Shown piece by piece: positions 1 through 7,539 of a stretch of DNA of 64,000 nucleotides. Positions within the stretch are counted from its first letter, which is position 1. Every line of letters starts with the position of its first letter. Made by a program: the position numbers and the translations under genes. The notes under the pieces were generated by a model. It saw only the letters and a list, made by a program, of their open reading frames with translations. It was not told where the DNA came from and made no database searches. This DNA is from Neisseria brasiliensis (GTDB taxonomy: Bacteria > Pseudomonadota > Gammaproteobacteria > Burkholderiales > Neisseriaceae): positions 2,294,001-2,358,000 of the forward strand of contig NZ_CP046027.1 of NCBI RefSeq assembly GCF_009671065.1. The letters run 5' to 3'.

Positions 1-873
1 GACACGGCAGATAGTGAATATCTGGAACGCCACGCCAATTTACGCGGTATCCGCCGCCGAAATCCAACCGGCTCTGCCGGATATGCGACAGGCAGCGGCG
101 CGTTGTCAGGTGCTGTGATTGATGTTGGTTTGCAAATCAAGCAGGACGAGCGTTTTTTTGTTACGACCGAGCAGACTATTGTGCAGCCGGACGGCCATTA
201 TCGTGTGGCAGTTAAGGCGGTAGACAAAGGCCTGAATACCAATGTTTCAAAAGGCCAAGCGCAATTTATGGCTGCGCCTGCGGGTGTGCCAAGTGATTGT
301 GTGGTTAATGCCGAAGGCGGCACCGATGCCGAAAACGATGCGTCATTGCTGAAGCGATTGCTCAGAATCATCCGGCATCCGCCTGCCGGCGGAAACATAC
401 ATGACTATAAAGACTGGGCAGAACAGGTAGACGGGGTAGAAAGTGCTTATATTTACCCACTCCGGCGGGGCCTGGGCACGGTTGATGTCGTTATTACTAC
501 GGAAGGAGGTTTGCCAAGTGACGAAATCGTCAAAAATACACAAACCTATATTGACAAAATGCGGCCTGTCACAGCCAAAAGTGTCCTGGTCATGAAGCCA
601 TCTATCATCAGTGTGCCGGTGGTGGTAGGGGTGCGGCTTAGCGGTATCGATATTATTGAGGCGAAACAACGCATTCGGGAGTCATTAACAAGCTATTTCG
701 CAGGGTTGGCTCCGGGGGAAGAGCTTGTTTTGTCTAAGATAGAAGCGGTCATTAGCAATATTAATGGCATTGCCGATCGCCGCATTACCTCTCCCACTAA
801 CAACCTTATTATCGATATCAGTAACCGTATGGATTGGTTTTTTTTAGGTGAAATAAATGTCACGGAAATTTAA
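1..873 (+). CDS. Baseplate J-like (Mu gp47-type) phage protein, 5'-truncated
   Basis: The frame is open from the first base of the window, so the start lies upstream; 290 residues and the stop are visible. The visible part begins with DSEYLERHANLRGIRRRNPT, a stretch typical of the Mu gp47/baseplate J family, which forms the baseplate wedge of contractile-tail phages. A later TTG at 103 could be taken for a start, but the family motif precedes it, so an internal start is unlikely. The stop is three bases before the next gene, which fits a tail-assembly operon. Confidence 0.88.
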   Translation, partial: DTADSEYLERHANLRGIRRRNPTGSAGYATGSGALSGAVIDVGLQIKQDERFFVTTEQTIVQPDGHYRVAVKAVDKGLNTNVSKGQAQFMAAPAGVPSDCVVNAEGGTDAENDASLLKRLLRIIRHPPAGGNIHDYKDWAEQVDGVESAYIYPLRRGLGTVDVVITTEGGLPSDEIVKNTQTYIDKMRPVTAKSVLVMKPSIISVPVVVGVRLSGIDIIEAKQRIRESLTSYFAGLAPGEELVLSKIEAVISNINGIADRRITSPTNNLIIDISNRMDWFFLGEINVTEI

Positions 874-876
874 ATA

Positions 877-1446
877 ATGGATTACCAAAAGGTTTTGTTG
901 GGGTTGTTGCCCCCTGTGTCCTATGCGCGCAATACAAATCGCCATAGAGCACAGGCAAAAATTGACGGAGGGGTTTTAGATCAGGTATCGCGGTTGGCAG
1001 ATAATGCATCAGCAAGCATTACCCCTCTTCTGGCAGGGCTCTTGCTGGTTGCTTGGGAGCGTCTCCTGGATATTGATGGTGTCGGCAAAAATTATCAGCA
1101 ACGAGTAGCCAGGGTTGTATCTAAAATTAATGCGGTTGGCGGATTATCAATACCCTATTTTATACAATTGGCCGCGGCCGCCGGATACCGTATTGAAATT
1201 GAAGAGCCTCAACCCTTTCGTGCCGGTATCAATCGTGCAGGCGATGCTGTTGCCCCTGAGGATATTATTTGGACTTGGCGTGTCCATGTACAGAAGGAGA
1301 GTCAAAATATTTGGCGTTTTCGTGCGGGTGGCAGTGTAGCAGGCAGCCGCCTAACCGAATATTCTGACGATGTGATAGAGACTGTTTTTAAAGACTTAAA
1401 ACCTGCTCATACTTGGGTTGGCTTTAGCTATGGAGCAACAAAATGA
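877..1446 (+). CDS. Mu gp48-like (YmfQ/DUF2313) tail protein
   Basis: This 189-residue protein sits directly after the baseplate J-like gene, as gp48 does in Mu. The N-terminus (MDYQKVLLGLLPP...Y) and the phrase LLLVAWERLLDIDG resemble DUF2313 tail proteins, which follow gp47-like genes in Mu- and P2-type phages. The start is ATG at 877, three bases after the previous stop. The stop overlaps the next gene's start in an ATGA, suggesting translational coupling. The exact structural role is not shown by the sequence; the assignment rests on gene order and family resemblance. Confidence 0.75.
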   Translation: MDYQKVLLGLLPPVSYARNTNRHRAQAKIDGGVLDQVSRLADNASASITPLLAGLLLVAWERLLDIDGVGKNYQQRVARVVSKINAVGGLSIPYFIQLAAAAGYRIEIEEPQPFRAGINRAGDAVAPEDIIWTWRVHVQKESQNIWRFRAGGSVAGSRLTEYSDDVIETVFKDLKPAHTWVGFSYGATK

Positions 1447-2945
1447 AAGAAATCAACACGCCCGATAAACGGTTTGTCGACGGTAACGGCCGTGATGTGT
1501 TGGGTACGGTAGTAACTGCTGATTGGCTTAATGCAGTGCAAGGCGAAATTGTTGGTTTGATTACTGGATTGAACGCCAAAGTTAATGGGGCAGTGCCAAA
1601 CCAAATGTATCGTGCAATTGCAAACGCATTAGCAGAAAAAGCCAACGCCAACACCACCATCACCGCAGGCAACGGCCTCACAGGCGGCGGCAATCTGTCC
1701 GCCAACCGCACCATTGCCCTCGGCACCCCGTCAACCATTACCGCAACCAGCGGCAATACCGTGGCGGCCAGTTCACACAGCCATGCCATCGACAAGGCCA
1801 GCACAACAGCGGCCGGTATTGTGCAGCTTAACAATACCTTGACCAGCAGCGCAACCAACCAAGCGTTGACGGCGGCCATGGGCAAAAAACTGCAAGATGA
1901 AAAGCTTGGCAACAGCGGCAGTCAAACATTAGACGGCATTTTAATTTTTAACGACTACGAGCGATGGGAGAGGTGGCGCGCCACAACAAAATCAGGTTAT
2001 TGGCGATTTGATATCTCCCCCGAAGGCGAGACTACGGATAACGGCATTAGATTTAACTATGTTTTCATCGGTGCCGACGGAAAAGAAAAAGGCCGTATTG
2101 CGTACAAGCAACCAAACGGCATTGAGCATGTTGCGTATCGGAGATGGGTTGAAGAGCAAATCAATGGAGCAAACCCAACTAACCGCAATGGCATCAATCT
2201 CGACAGCCAGACCACGCCATGCTTTTTTACTAACCCCGCCGCCTCAGCCCCATTGCCAGTCGGCGGAGACGTGGCCGGCATGGTTATCGGCTATAGAAAT
2301 GACAGCACCCAAATTATCGCCTCAGATGGAAATATGTGGGTGAGAGGCAGTGATAAAAACCCCATTAGCAAGCCATCCGACTGGGGGAAATGGTCTACGA
2401 TTTTAACTGACGGCCAATTATCCGATGTCGTAAACAGCTCCTCCAGTAGCACAGCGGCATCATCAAGAGCCGTCAAAACCGCCTATGACAAAGCTGTTAA
2501 GGCGGCCACCGCAACCCGCCGCAGCTACAGCCGCACCATTAACGGCACAGCATCCGGTCATACCGAACAAACCATGCGCGTCACAGGCGAGACGGTCATC
2601 AGTCCCGATGGCAGCGTTGTGCAGTATTTTCACATCAAGAATGCTAGGGTCTTTTGGTTTGATTTCGAAGAGGCTGCCGTCGGTTATGGGAATACTACTG
2701 CGGGGAGATTAATAGATATCGACTTATGGACAGCTATGCCCAATAAAGTCTGTTATGCCTCAATCCAATTTGTACGCGCCACCGATACGAATATATCGCA
2801 AAGATGGCAACATGAGGCCTCTGAGCATAAATACAGCTGGAATCCTCGCGGCACAAATAAAAATAAAGTCTCGTTTAACTCGCGCCGCTGGGCTGGCGAC
2901 AGTGATGAATTAATCGATATGGTCATTAAAGTAGAGGGTTATTAA
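1443..2945 (+). CDS. Phage tail fibre protein
   Basis: The 500-residue product starts MKEINTPDKRFVDGNG, a common N-terminus of tail fibres in Mu-like prophages of Neisseria and Pasteurellaceae. Residues about 60-150 carry low-complexity fibre repeats rich in T, N, A, S and G, including SSHSHAIDKAST and a GIVQLNN motif found in many collar/fibre proteins. The C-terminal half has no repeats and is probably the receptor-binding part, usually the fastest-evolving region. The gene overlaps its upstream neighbour by four bases and ends one base before the next ATG. Confidence 0.85.
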   Translation: MKEINTPDKRFVDGNGRDVLGTVVTADWLNAVQGEIVGLITGLNAKVNGAVPNQMYRAIANALAEKANANTTITAGNGLTGGGNLSANRTIALGTPSTITATSGNTVAASSHSHAIDKASTTAAGIVQLNNTLTSSATNQALTAAMGKKLQDEKLGNSGSQTLDGILIFNDYERWERWRATTKSGYWRFDISPEGETTDNGIRFNYVFIGADGKEKGRIAYKQPNGIEHVAYRRWVEEQINGANPTNRNGINLDSQTTPCFFTNPAASAPLPVGGDVAGMVIGYRNDSTQIIASDGNMWVRGSDKNPISKPSDWGKWSTILTDGQLSDVVNSSSSSTAASSRAVKTAYDKAVKAATATRRSYSRTINGTASGHTEQTMRVTGETVISPDGSVVQYFHIKNARVFWFDFEEAAVGYGNTTAGRLIDIDLWTAMPNKVCYASIQFVRATDTNISQRWQHEASEHKYSWNPRGTNKNKVSFNSRRWAGDSDELIDMVIKVEGY

Positions 2946-3554
2946 ATGATTGATATTAATACACAACTGAGCGGATATTGCGTCCGCATCAACAACGAGG
3001 CCGGCGAATTTGACTTAATCGACCGCACATTGGCGCAGCTGTATCCCGATATCAACATCGACGAGCTGCCCGAATTAAGCATCAGTCAATATCAGCAATG
3101 GTGCGGCCGCGGCAACCAAACCGCCGTTTATAAAAACGGCGAGCTGATTTTGCAAGCCAAAAACAGCCCCGCCATCAATCTTGCCCAAGCCAAAGCCGCC
3201 AAGCTGGTTGAGCTTAACGCAGCCGCGCAAGCCTTTGTAAATCAGGCGGCCGATTTGGATAGCATCCCCGATTTTGAGCTGCAAACATGGCCGCTGCAAT
3301 CAGCCGAGGCGCAAGCGTGGGCAGCCGACAACACCGCCGCCACGCCCGTGTTAGACCGCATTGCCGCCGCGCGTGGCATGGAGCCTGACAAACTCAAGGC
3401 CGCCGCCTTGCGCAAAGCCTTGGCCTATTCCGCCTTGTCTGCCCATGTGGCAGGGCAACGTCAAGCCTTGCAAAGCAAGATTGGGGCGGCCAAAACGGTT
3501 GATGCGCTCGATAAAATCAAGATTGAGTTCACCGCGCCGCCGGAGGCTACTTGA
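2946..3554 (+). CDS. Phage tail fibre-associated protein (DUF4376-like)
   Basis: This 202-residue protein starts immediately after the tail fibre stop. The N-terminal ~65 residues look like the short domain often placed before fibre-assembly proteins. The C-terminal half, with LQTWPLQSAEAQAWAADN followed by an Ala-rich helical segment, resembles DUF4376 proteins encoded beside phage tail fibres. A chaperone or fibre-assembly role is inferred from position. Its stop TGA overlaps the next gene's ATG. Confidence 0.65.
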   Translation: MIDINTQLSGYCVRINNEAGEFDLIDRTLAQLYPDINIDELPELSISQYQQWCGRGNQTAVYKNGELILQAKNSPAINLAQAKAAKLVELNAAAQAFVNQAADLDSIPDFELQTWPLQSAEAQAWAADNTAATPVLDRIAAARGMEPDKLKAAALRKALAYSALSAHVAGQRQALQSKIGAAKTVDALDKIKIEFTAPPEAT

Positions 3555-3802
3555 TGGCTAAAGTTATCCATTACATCCGTTTCACGGCTATTGGTTTTGA
3601 TCAATTCATCAATACTCTCCTAGGCGGTTATCCTGATGAGACACTATCTGCGCGCGTTTACCGTAATGCCATCAAACCAGATTCTGCCAAAAGCTGGTTA
3701 ATGGCAATGGCCGTAATTAATAAACTGTTTTTCTGGCAGGCCAACCATTGCCGAGGCGCATACAACCAAGAGCGTGAGCGCAATCACAGCCCTAAAGAGT
3801 AA
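3554..3802 (+). CDS. Small phage protein of unknown function
   Basis: Eighty-two residues from the ATG at 3554, which overlaps the preceding TGA. A GGAGG at 3542-3546 sits eight bases upstream and supports this start over the TTG at 3551. The protein has a Trp-containing hydrophobic middle and ends in a charged tail (QERERNHSPKE). Similar small proteins lie beside tail or lysis genes in Neisseria and Haemophilus prophages, but I know no function. It is the last prophage gene before the 3826-3866 hairpin. Confidence 0.6.
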   Translation: MAKVIHYIRFTAIGFDQFINTLLGGYPDETLSARVYRNAIKPDSAKSWLMAMAVINKLFFWQANHCRGAYNQERERNHSPKE

Positions 3803-3825
3803 TGCTATTTCATAAGAGCTGGATT

Positions 3826-3866
3826 GATTAAAGCCCATTTAAAAATAATTTAAATGGGCTTTAATC
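3826..3866 (+). terminator. Strong hairpin after the prophage tail operon
   Basis: A perfect 16-bp stem (3826-3841 with 3851-3866) encloses a 9-base AT loop. It lies 24 bases after the last prophage gene and carries no uptake sequence, so it is probably the phage's own terminator. There is no long T run after it. Confidence 0.7.
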
Positions 3867-3868
3867 AT

Positions 3869-3936
3869 GTGCAAAAGGTGGTAGGATTTATATTTTCAAA
3901 AAGTGCAAAAGCTGCCAAAAATTCGTGCAAAAGGTG
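3869..3936 (+). repeat. Three direct GTGCAAAA(G) repeats at the prophage edge
   Basis: GTGCAAAAGGTG at 3869-3880, GTGCAAAAGCTG at 3903-3914 and GTGCAAAAGGTG at 3925-3936. They lie between the phage terminator and the first host uptake sequence. By analogy with Mu, repeated sites at the phage end bind the transposase; this assignment is inference from position and repetition. Confidence 0.5.
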
Positions 3937-3949
3937 TTGGCGACTTACA

Positions 3950-3986
3950 AAATGCCGTCTGAAAGGTTAAATTTCAGACGGCATTT
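3950..3986. terminator. DUS inverted pair (ATGCCGTCTGAA type)
   Basis: A 15-bp stem made of two inverted DUS copies around a 7-base loop. It is the first uptake sequence in the window and marks the beginning of host DNA. The form is ATGCCGTCTGAA, the minority variant here. Confidence 0.7.
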
Positions 3987-4092
3987 CTTTAACCGAATTT
4001 TGTAGATTAGGTTGTTCAATCTGACCAACCGTTGAGATTTAGAAAATATTGGGTAATGACGACAAACTATATCTTTGTTATTTCTATATTTT

Positions 4093-4119
4093 AGGCCGTC
4101 TGAAACGTTCAGACGGCCT
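4093..4119. terminator. DUS inverted pair
   Basis: Two inverted 12-base DUS copies separated by three bases, in the gene-free stretch between the prophage and mutL. Confidence 0.6.
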
Positions 4120-4161
4120 GAGATTTTTGTACACTTTAATTTGAGCCAAGAAAATCATGCT

Positions 4162-4263
4162 CGTCATTCCCGCGCAGGCGGGAATCCAGAATTTCAAATT
4201 ACCGTAATAGCTCAATATTCCTGAAGCTGATAAGTCTGGATTCCCGCCTGCGCGGGAATGACG
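4162..4263. repeat. dRS3-flanked neisserial intergenic mosaic element
   Basis: Perfect 29-bp inverted arms (4162-4190 and 4235-4263) bound a 44-base core. Each arm contains a dRS3 unit of the form ATTCCC-N8-GGGAAT (4166-4185 and 4240-4259). dRS3/RS arrays are typical Neisseria intergenic repeats and serve as integration sites for some filamentous phages. The rest of 3987-4347 holds a further DUS pair and no convincing gene. Confidence 0.85.
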
Positions 4264-4347
4264 GCTTAAAGGCTTCTGCAAGTTTATAAGTTTTGTGAAA
4301 AGTCTTGGCTGTGTTATTTAATTCACAATCAATACAAATTCAATCGC

Positions 4348-6351
4348 TTACTGCCCACGCAAAAACAGCGCATCCAATTCTTTCAAAGTCAGTTTCACCC
4401 AAGTCGGGCGTCCGTGGTTGCATTGGTTGCTGCGTGGGGTGTTTTCCATATCGCGCAACAGGGCGTTCATTTCAGGGATGGTGAGCTGTCGGCCGGCGCG
4501 CACGGAGCCGTGGCATGACATAGTGGCTAAAATTTGGTTTTCGCGCGCGGCAATGGTTTGGCTCTCGCCGGTTTGCGCCAATTCTTGCAACACGTCTTTG
4601 GCCAGCGCGGCGACATCGGCTTTGCCCAGCATATTCGGCACGGCGCGCACGGCGATGGTGTTGCCGCCCATATCTGACATATCCAAGCCGAATGCTTGTA
4701 AGGTTTCGGCGTGGTCGGCAAGAGTGGCGCATTCTTCGTGGCTGGAGGCAAAGGTAACGGGAATCAGCAGGCACTGGCTTTGCAGGCTGCCAAGATTGTC
4801 GCGTTGGCTTTTCATCTTTTCGTAATTCACGCGCTCAGCTGCGGCGTGCATATCGACCAGCAGTAGGCTTTCTTCAGCTTGGGCAAGGATGTAAATGCCT
4901 AATAATTGGGCGATGGCAAAACCAAGCGGCGGCGTTTCGGGGCGGCTTAGGCCGTCTGAAAGCGGATTGGAGGCTGCGGAAACATAAGGCTCGGTGCTGC
5001 CAAATCGGGCTTGCTCGAATTGCGCCAGCTCGATGTCGTCATCAGGCTCGGTGTGCTTGAATAATTCGGCATAAGTGTTCATCGCTGCTTGGCTTTCGCG
5101 CAGAGACAGTGAACGCTGCTGCGGCGCGCGTGCGGCTTGATAAGGCATGGGCGCGGTTTTGCCAGAAGCGGATGAACGTAGGCCGTCTGAAACATTTGGG
5201 CGAGCGATATCGGCATAGCTGGTGTGAAACACTTGGTTTTCCGCTTGGGCGGAGTGCGCAGACGGCCTATCGCTTGGCATGTTTTCCGTTTCAGACGGCC
5301 TGTTCATGCCCAGCATATCGTGCAAAATGCCGCCGGCGTTGGTAACGCTTTCGGTTTGGTCGGCGCGGGTATCGGCCAAGGCTTTGTTGAGCGTGTGGAA
5401 CACCAATTGATGCACTTGCTGGCTGTCGCGGAAACGGATTTCGGTTTTGGTCGGATGCACGTTGACATCTACCGCTTCCGGCGGCAAATCGAGGAACAAT
5501 ACAAAAGCCGGTGTCAACGCATTGTGCAACACATCGCGGTAAGCCTGTTTTACCGCGTGCATGATGACTTTGTCTTTCACAAAGCGATGATTAACAAAGC
5601 AATATTGTTTGTCGGTTTTACCCTTGGCAAAGGTTGGTTTCGCAATCGCGCCGTATAAACGCAAAGCGCCGTTGCCGCTGTCGATTTCCAACGAGGCCGT
5701 CTGAAAGTCATCGCCGACAATCGCCGCAATACGCTGATTCAGGTTTTGGCTTGGATAATGGAACACGCTTTTACCGTCGCGCTTGAGTGAAAAGGCAATG
5801 TGCGGATGCGCCAAGGCCAAACGCTCGAGCATGGTGGCGCAATGGGCGTATTCGGTGTTTTCCGATTTGAGAAACTTGCGCCGTGCGGGCGTGTTGAAGA
5901 AGAGTTCGGCTACTTCGATGGTGGTGCCGACAGGATGCGCCGCCGCGCTCGGCTCGCTGATTTTGCCGTCTTCCGCTTTGACTTGATTGGCGTGTGCACT
6001 GTCGGCTTGGCGGCTGGTTAAAGTCAGGCGCGATACTGACGCGATACTCGCCAAACCTTCGCCGCGAAAACCCATGCTGGCGACGTGTTCCAAATCGTTT
6101 AAGCTTTTGATTTTACTGGTGGCGTGTCGGTGTAATGCCAATTTAATGTCATCGGCGTGAATGCCCGAACCGTTATCGGTGACGCGAATCAGGCGGATGC
6201 CGCCGCCGGAAAGCTCGACATCAATCGCCGTCGCGCCTGCATCGATGCTGTTTTCAACAATTTCTTTCAACGCATTGGCAGGCCGTTCAACCACTTCGCC
6301 GGCGGCAATTTGGTTGACAAGATGATCGGGCAGGGCGGCAATTCGGGACAT
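4348..6351 (-). CDS. mutL: DNA mismatch repair protein MutL
   Basis: A 667-residue MutL. The N-terminal GHKL ATPase shows NSIDAG (about residues 34-39), DNGSGI and GFRGEGL (about 93-99). The C-terminal domain has DMHAAAERVNYE, matching the DQHA-X2-E-X4-E endonuclease motif seen in MutL proteins of bacteria lacking MutH, and NQCNHGRP near the end. It couples mismatch recognition by MutS to strand incision. I chose the ATG at 6351 because MSRIAALPDHLVNQIAAGE is the family N-terminus; nine extra in-frame codons upstream are unlikely to be used. Four exact DUS copies lie inside the gene, three in the linker. It is monocistronic, on the minus strand, downstream of the IS-interrupted fghA terminator. 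Confidence 0.97.
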   Translation of the reverse strand: MSRIAALPDHLVNQIAAGEVVERPANALKEIVENSIDAGATAIDVELSGGGIRLIRVTDNGSGIHADDIKLALHRHATSKIKSLNDLEHVASMGFRGEGLASIASVSRLTLTSRQADSAHANQVKAEDGKISEPSAAAHPVGTTIEVAELFFNTPARRKFLKSENTEYAHCATMLERLALAHPHIAFSLKRDGKSVFHYPSQNLNQRIAAIVGDDFQTASLEIDSGNGALRLYGAIAKPTFAKGKTDKQYCFVNHRFVKDKVIMHAVKQAYRDVLHNALTPAFVLFLDLPPEAVDVNVHPTKTEIRFRDSQQVHQLVFHTLNKALADTRADQTESVTNAGGILHDMLGMNRPSETENMPSDRPSAHSAQAENQVFHTSYADIARPNVSDGLRSSASGKTAPMPYQAARAPQQRSLSLRESQAAMNTYAELFKHTEPDDDIELAQFEQARFGSTEPYVSAASNPLSDGLSRPETPPLGFAIAQLLGIYILAQAEESLLLVDMHAAAERVNYEKMKSQRDNLGSLQSQCLLIPVTFASSHEECATLADHAETLQAFGLDMSDMGGNTIAVRAVPNMLGKADVAALAKDVLQELAQTGESQTIAARENQILATMSCHGSVRAGRQLTIPEMNALLRDMENTPRSNQCNHGRPTWVKLTLKELDALFLRGQ

Positions 6352-6402
6352 GGTAATTTTCCGTGTGACAAAACTCAAATTCAGAATGTCGATTATAGCA
6401 AA

Positions 6403-6441
6403 AGGCCGTCTGAAAAGCTGTGTTGGCTTTTCAGACGGCCT
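6403..6441. terminator. DUS inverted pair of fghA, interrupted by an IS
   Basis: AGGCCGTCTGAA at 6403-6414 and its complement at 6430-6441. The last two bases of the right copy come from the IS end, so the 12-mer is regenerated at the junction. Before insertion the pair stood between fghA and mutL; now more than a kilobase of IS lies between fghA and the hairpin. Confidence 0.7.
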
Positions 6442-7516
6442 TACATTCGCCTAACAAGTGCAATTTCCAATAACAGAAAAGGCCAGTATGCGGTAGTATA
6501 CTGCCTTTCCTGACAAGAAAGATTGCAATATGGCCTACACACAACTGACCTCACACCAAAGATACTACATTTCCAGACATTACCGCAACCTACCCCTAAA
6601 CCAAATCGCACAGAACATCGGTTGTCATCCCGCCACCGTCAGTCGGGAAATCAGACGGCATTCCGTCAACGGAACCTACTGTTACCGAAAAGCACAACAG
6701 CAAAGCGAAGTTAAAAAGAAAAACAAAAAGCCAACCAAACTGACTACTGCCGTCAAACAGACTGTTAACAAACTGATTACCCAAAAATACAGCCCCGAAC
6801 AAGTCTGCGGCTACCTGCTGAAACATCAACACATCAAACTGCACCACAGCACCCTTTACCGCTATCTCGCCAAAGACCGTCAAAACGGCGGCGACCTGTA
6901 CACCCATCTGCGTATCGTTTCCAAACCCTACCGCAGAAAATACGGCAGCGGTGCATGGACAAAAGGCAGCGTACCGGACAGAACCGACATTGAACACAGA
7001 CCTGCCATTGTCGATCAAAAAGAGCGGGTCGGCGATTTCGAGATGGACACCATTGTCGGTAAAGATCAAAAAAGCGGACTGGTGGTTGCTGTTGAAAGAA
7101 AAACCAAATTTGTCGTTATCCGCAAAATCAGCAATTTCAAAGCAGAAGATGTAGCCCGGGTAGTGATTCGGGCATTGAAGCCGTTTAAAGATATCATTCA
7201 AACGATTACTTTGGATAACGGTAAAGAGTTTTACCGACATAAAACCTTTGCCAAAGCCCTGGGTGCGGAAACCTACTTCTGCCGTCCATACCATTCTTGG
7301 GAAAAAGGCTTGGTGGAGAATACCAACGGGCTGATCAGACAATACTTCCCAAAGGGGACGGATTTTAGGAAACTGGGTGCTAAAAAGATTAAAGCGGTTG
7401 AGGAGGCCCTTAACCGCCGACCGAGAAAGACATTGGACTATGAGACACCGGGTGATCTGTTTTCAGCAGCCCTTGCCAATGGCATTTGAGCGTTGCACTT
7501 GAAATGCGAATGTAAG
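6440..7516 (+). mobile_element. IS1655-like insertion sequence (IS30 family)
   Basis: Terminal inverted repeats of about 24 bp (6440-6463 and 7493-7516) begin CTTACATTCGC on both sides, with a few mismatches further in. A 3-bp direct repeat GGC flanks the element (6437-6439 and 7517-7519). It is 1077 bp and carries one intact transposase. The name is by resemblance from memory. Confidence 0.85.
6530..7489 (+). CDS. IS30-family transposase (IS1655-like)
   Basis: A 319-residue, apparently complete transposase. The N-terminal helix-turn-helix shows LTSHQRYYISRHYRNLPLNQ and HPATVSREIRRH, the usual IS30 DNA-binding signature. The DDE catalytic core is visible as DFEMDTIVGK, TLDNGKEF and WEKGLVENTNGLIRQYFPKG. 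It catalyses excision and insertion of its own element. The gene starts with ATG at 6530, 67 bases inside the left repeat, and stops just before the right repeat. It looks active: no frameshift or lost catalytic residue. Confidence 0.93.
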   Translation: MAYTQLTSHQRYYISRHYRNLPLNQIAQNIGCHPATVSREIRRHSVNGTYCYRKAQQQSEVKKKNKKPTKLTTAVKQTVNKLITQKYSPEQVCGYLLKHQHIKLHHSTLYRYLAKDRQNGGDLYTHLRIVSKPYRRKYGSGAWTKGSVPDRTDIEHRPAIVDQKERVGDFEMDTIVGKDQKSGLVVAVERKTKFVVIRKISNFKAEDVARVVIRALKPFKDIIQTITLDNGKEFYRHKTFAKALGAETYFCRPYHSWEKGLVENTNGLIRQYFPKGTDFRKLGAKKIKAVEEALNRRPRKTLDYETPGDLFSAALANGI

Positions 7517-7539
7517 GGCCTTTAATTGATTATGGCAGA

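Larger units (their letters stand above)
1..3949 (+). mobile_element. Mu-like prophage, right (tail) end, partial
   Basis: Five co-directional, tightly packed genes follow the Mu order: baseplate J/gp47-like, gp48-like, tail fibre, fibre-associated protein, small protein. The stretch contains no GCCGTCTGAA uptake sequence, whereas the DNA from 3950 onward is full of them, so the prophage/host border probably lies between 3866 and 3950. A CA dinucleotide at 3948-3949, just before the first uptake-sequence hairpin, would suit a Mu-type TG...CA terminus, but this is inference. The left part of the prophage is outside the window. Confidence 0.8.

Noticed and set aside
343..669. A 108-codon minus-strand frame inside the baseplate J-like gene
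   Set aside because: Lies fully antisense to a recognisable phage gene and shows no ribosome site or family motif.
4084..4281. A 65-codon minus-strand frame across the dRS3 element
   Set aside because: Its sequence is the translation of repeat DNA (RHSRAGGNPD... is typical of translated dRS3) and is not a gene.
6596..7342. A 248-codon open frame on the minus strand inside the IS1655-like element
   Set aside because: It is the antisense shadow of an intact transposase with all DDE motifs; its translation is low-complexity Phe/Val/Gly-rich without any domain.
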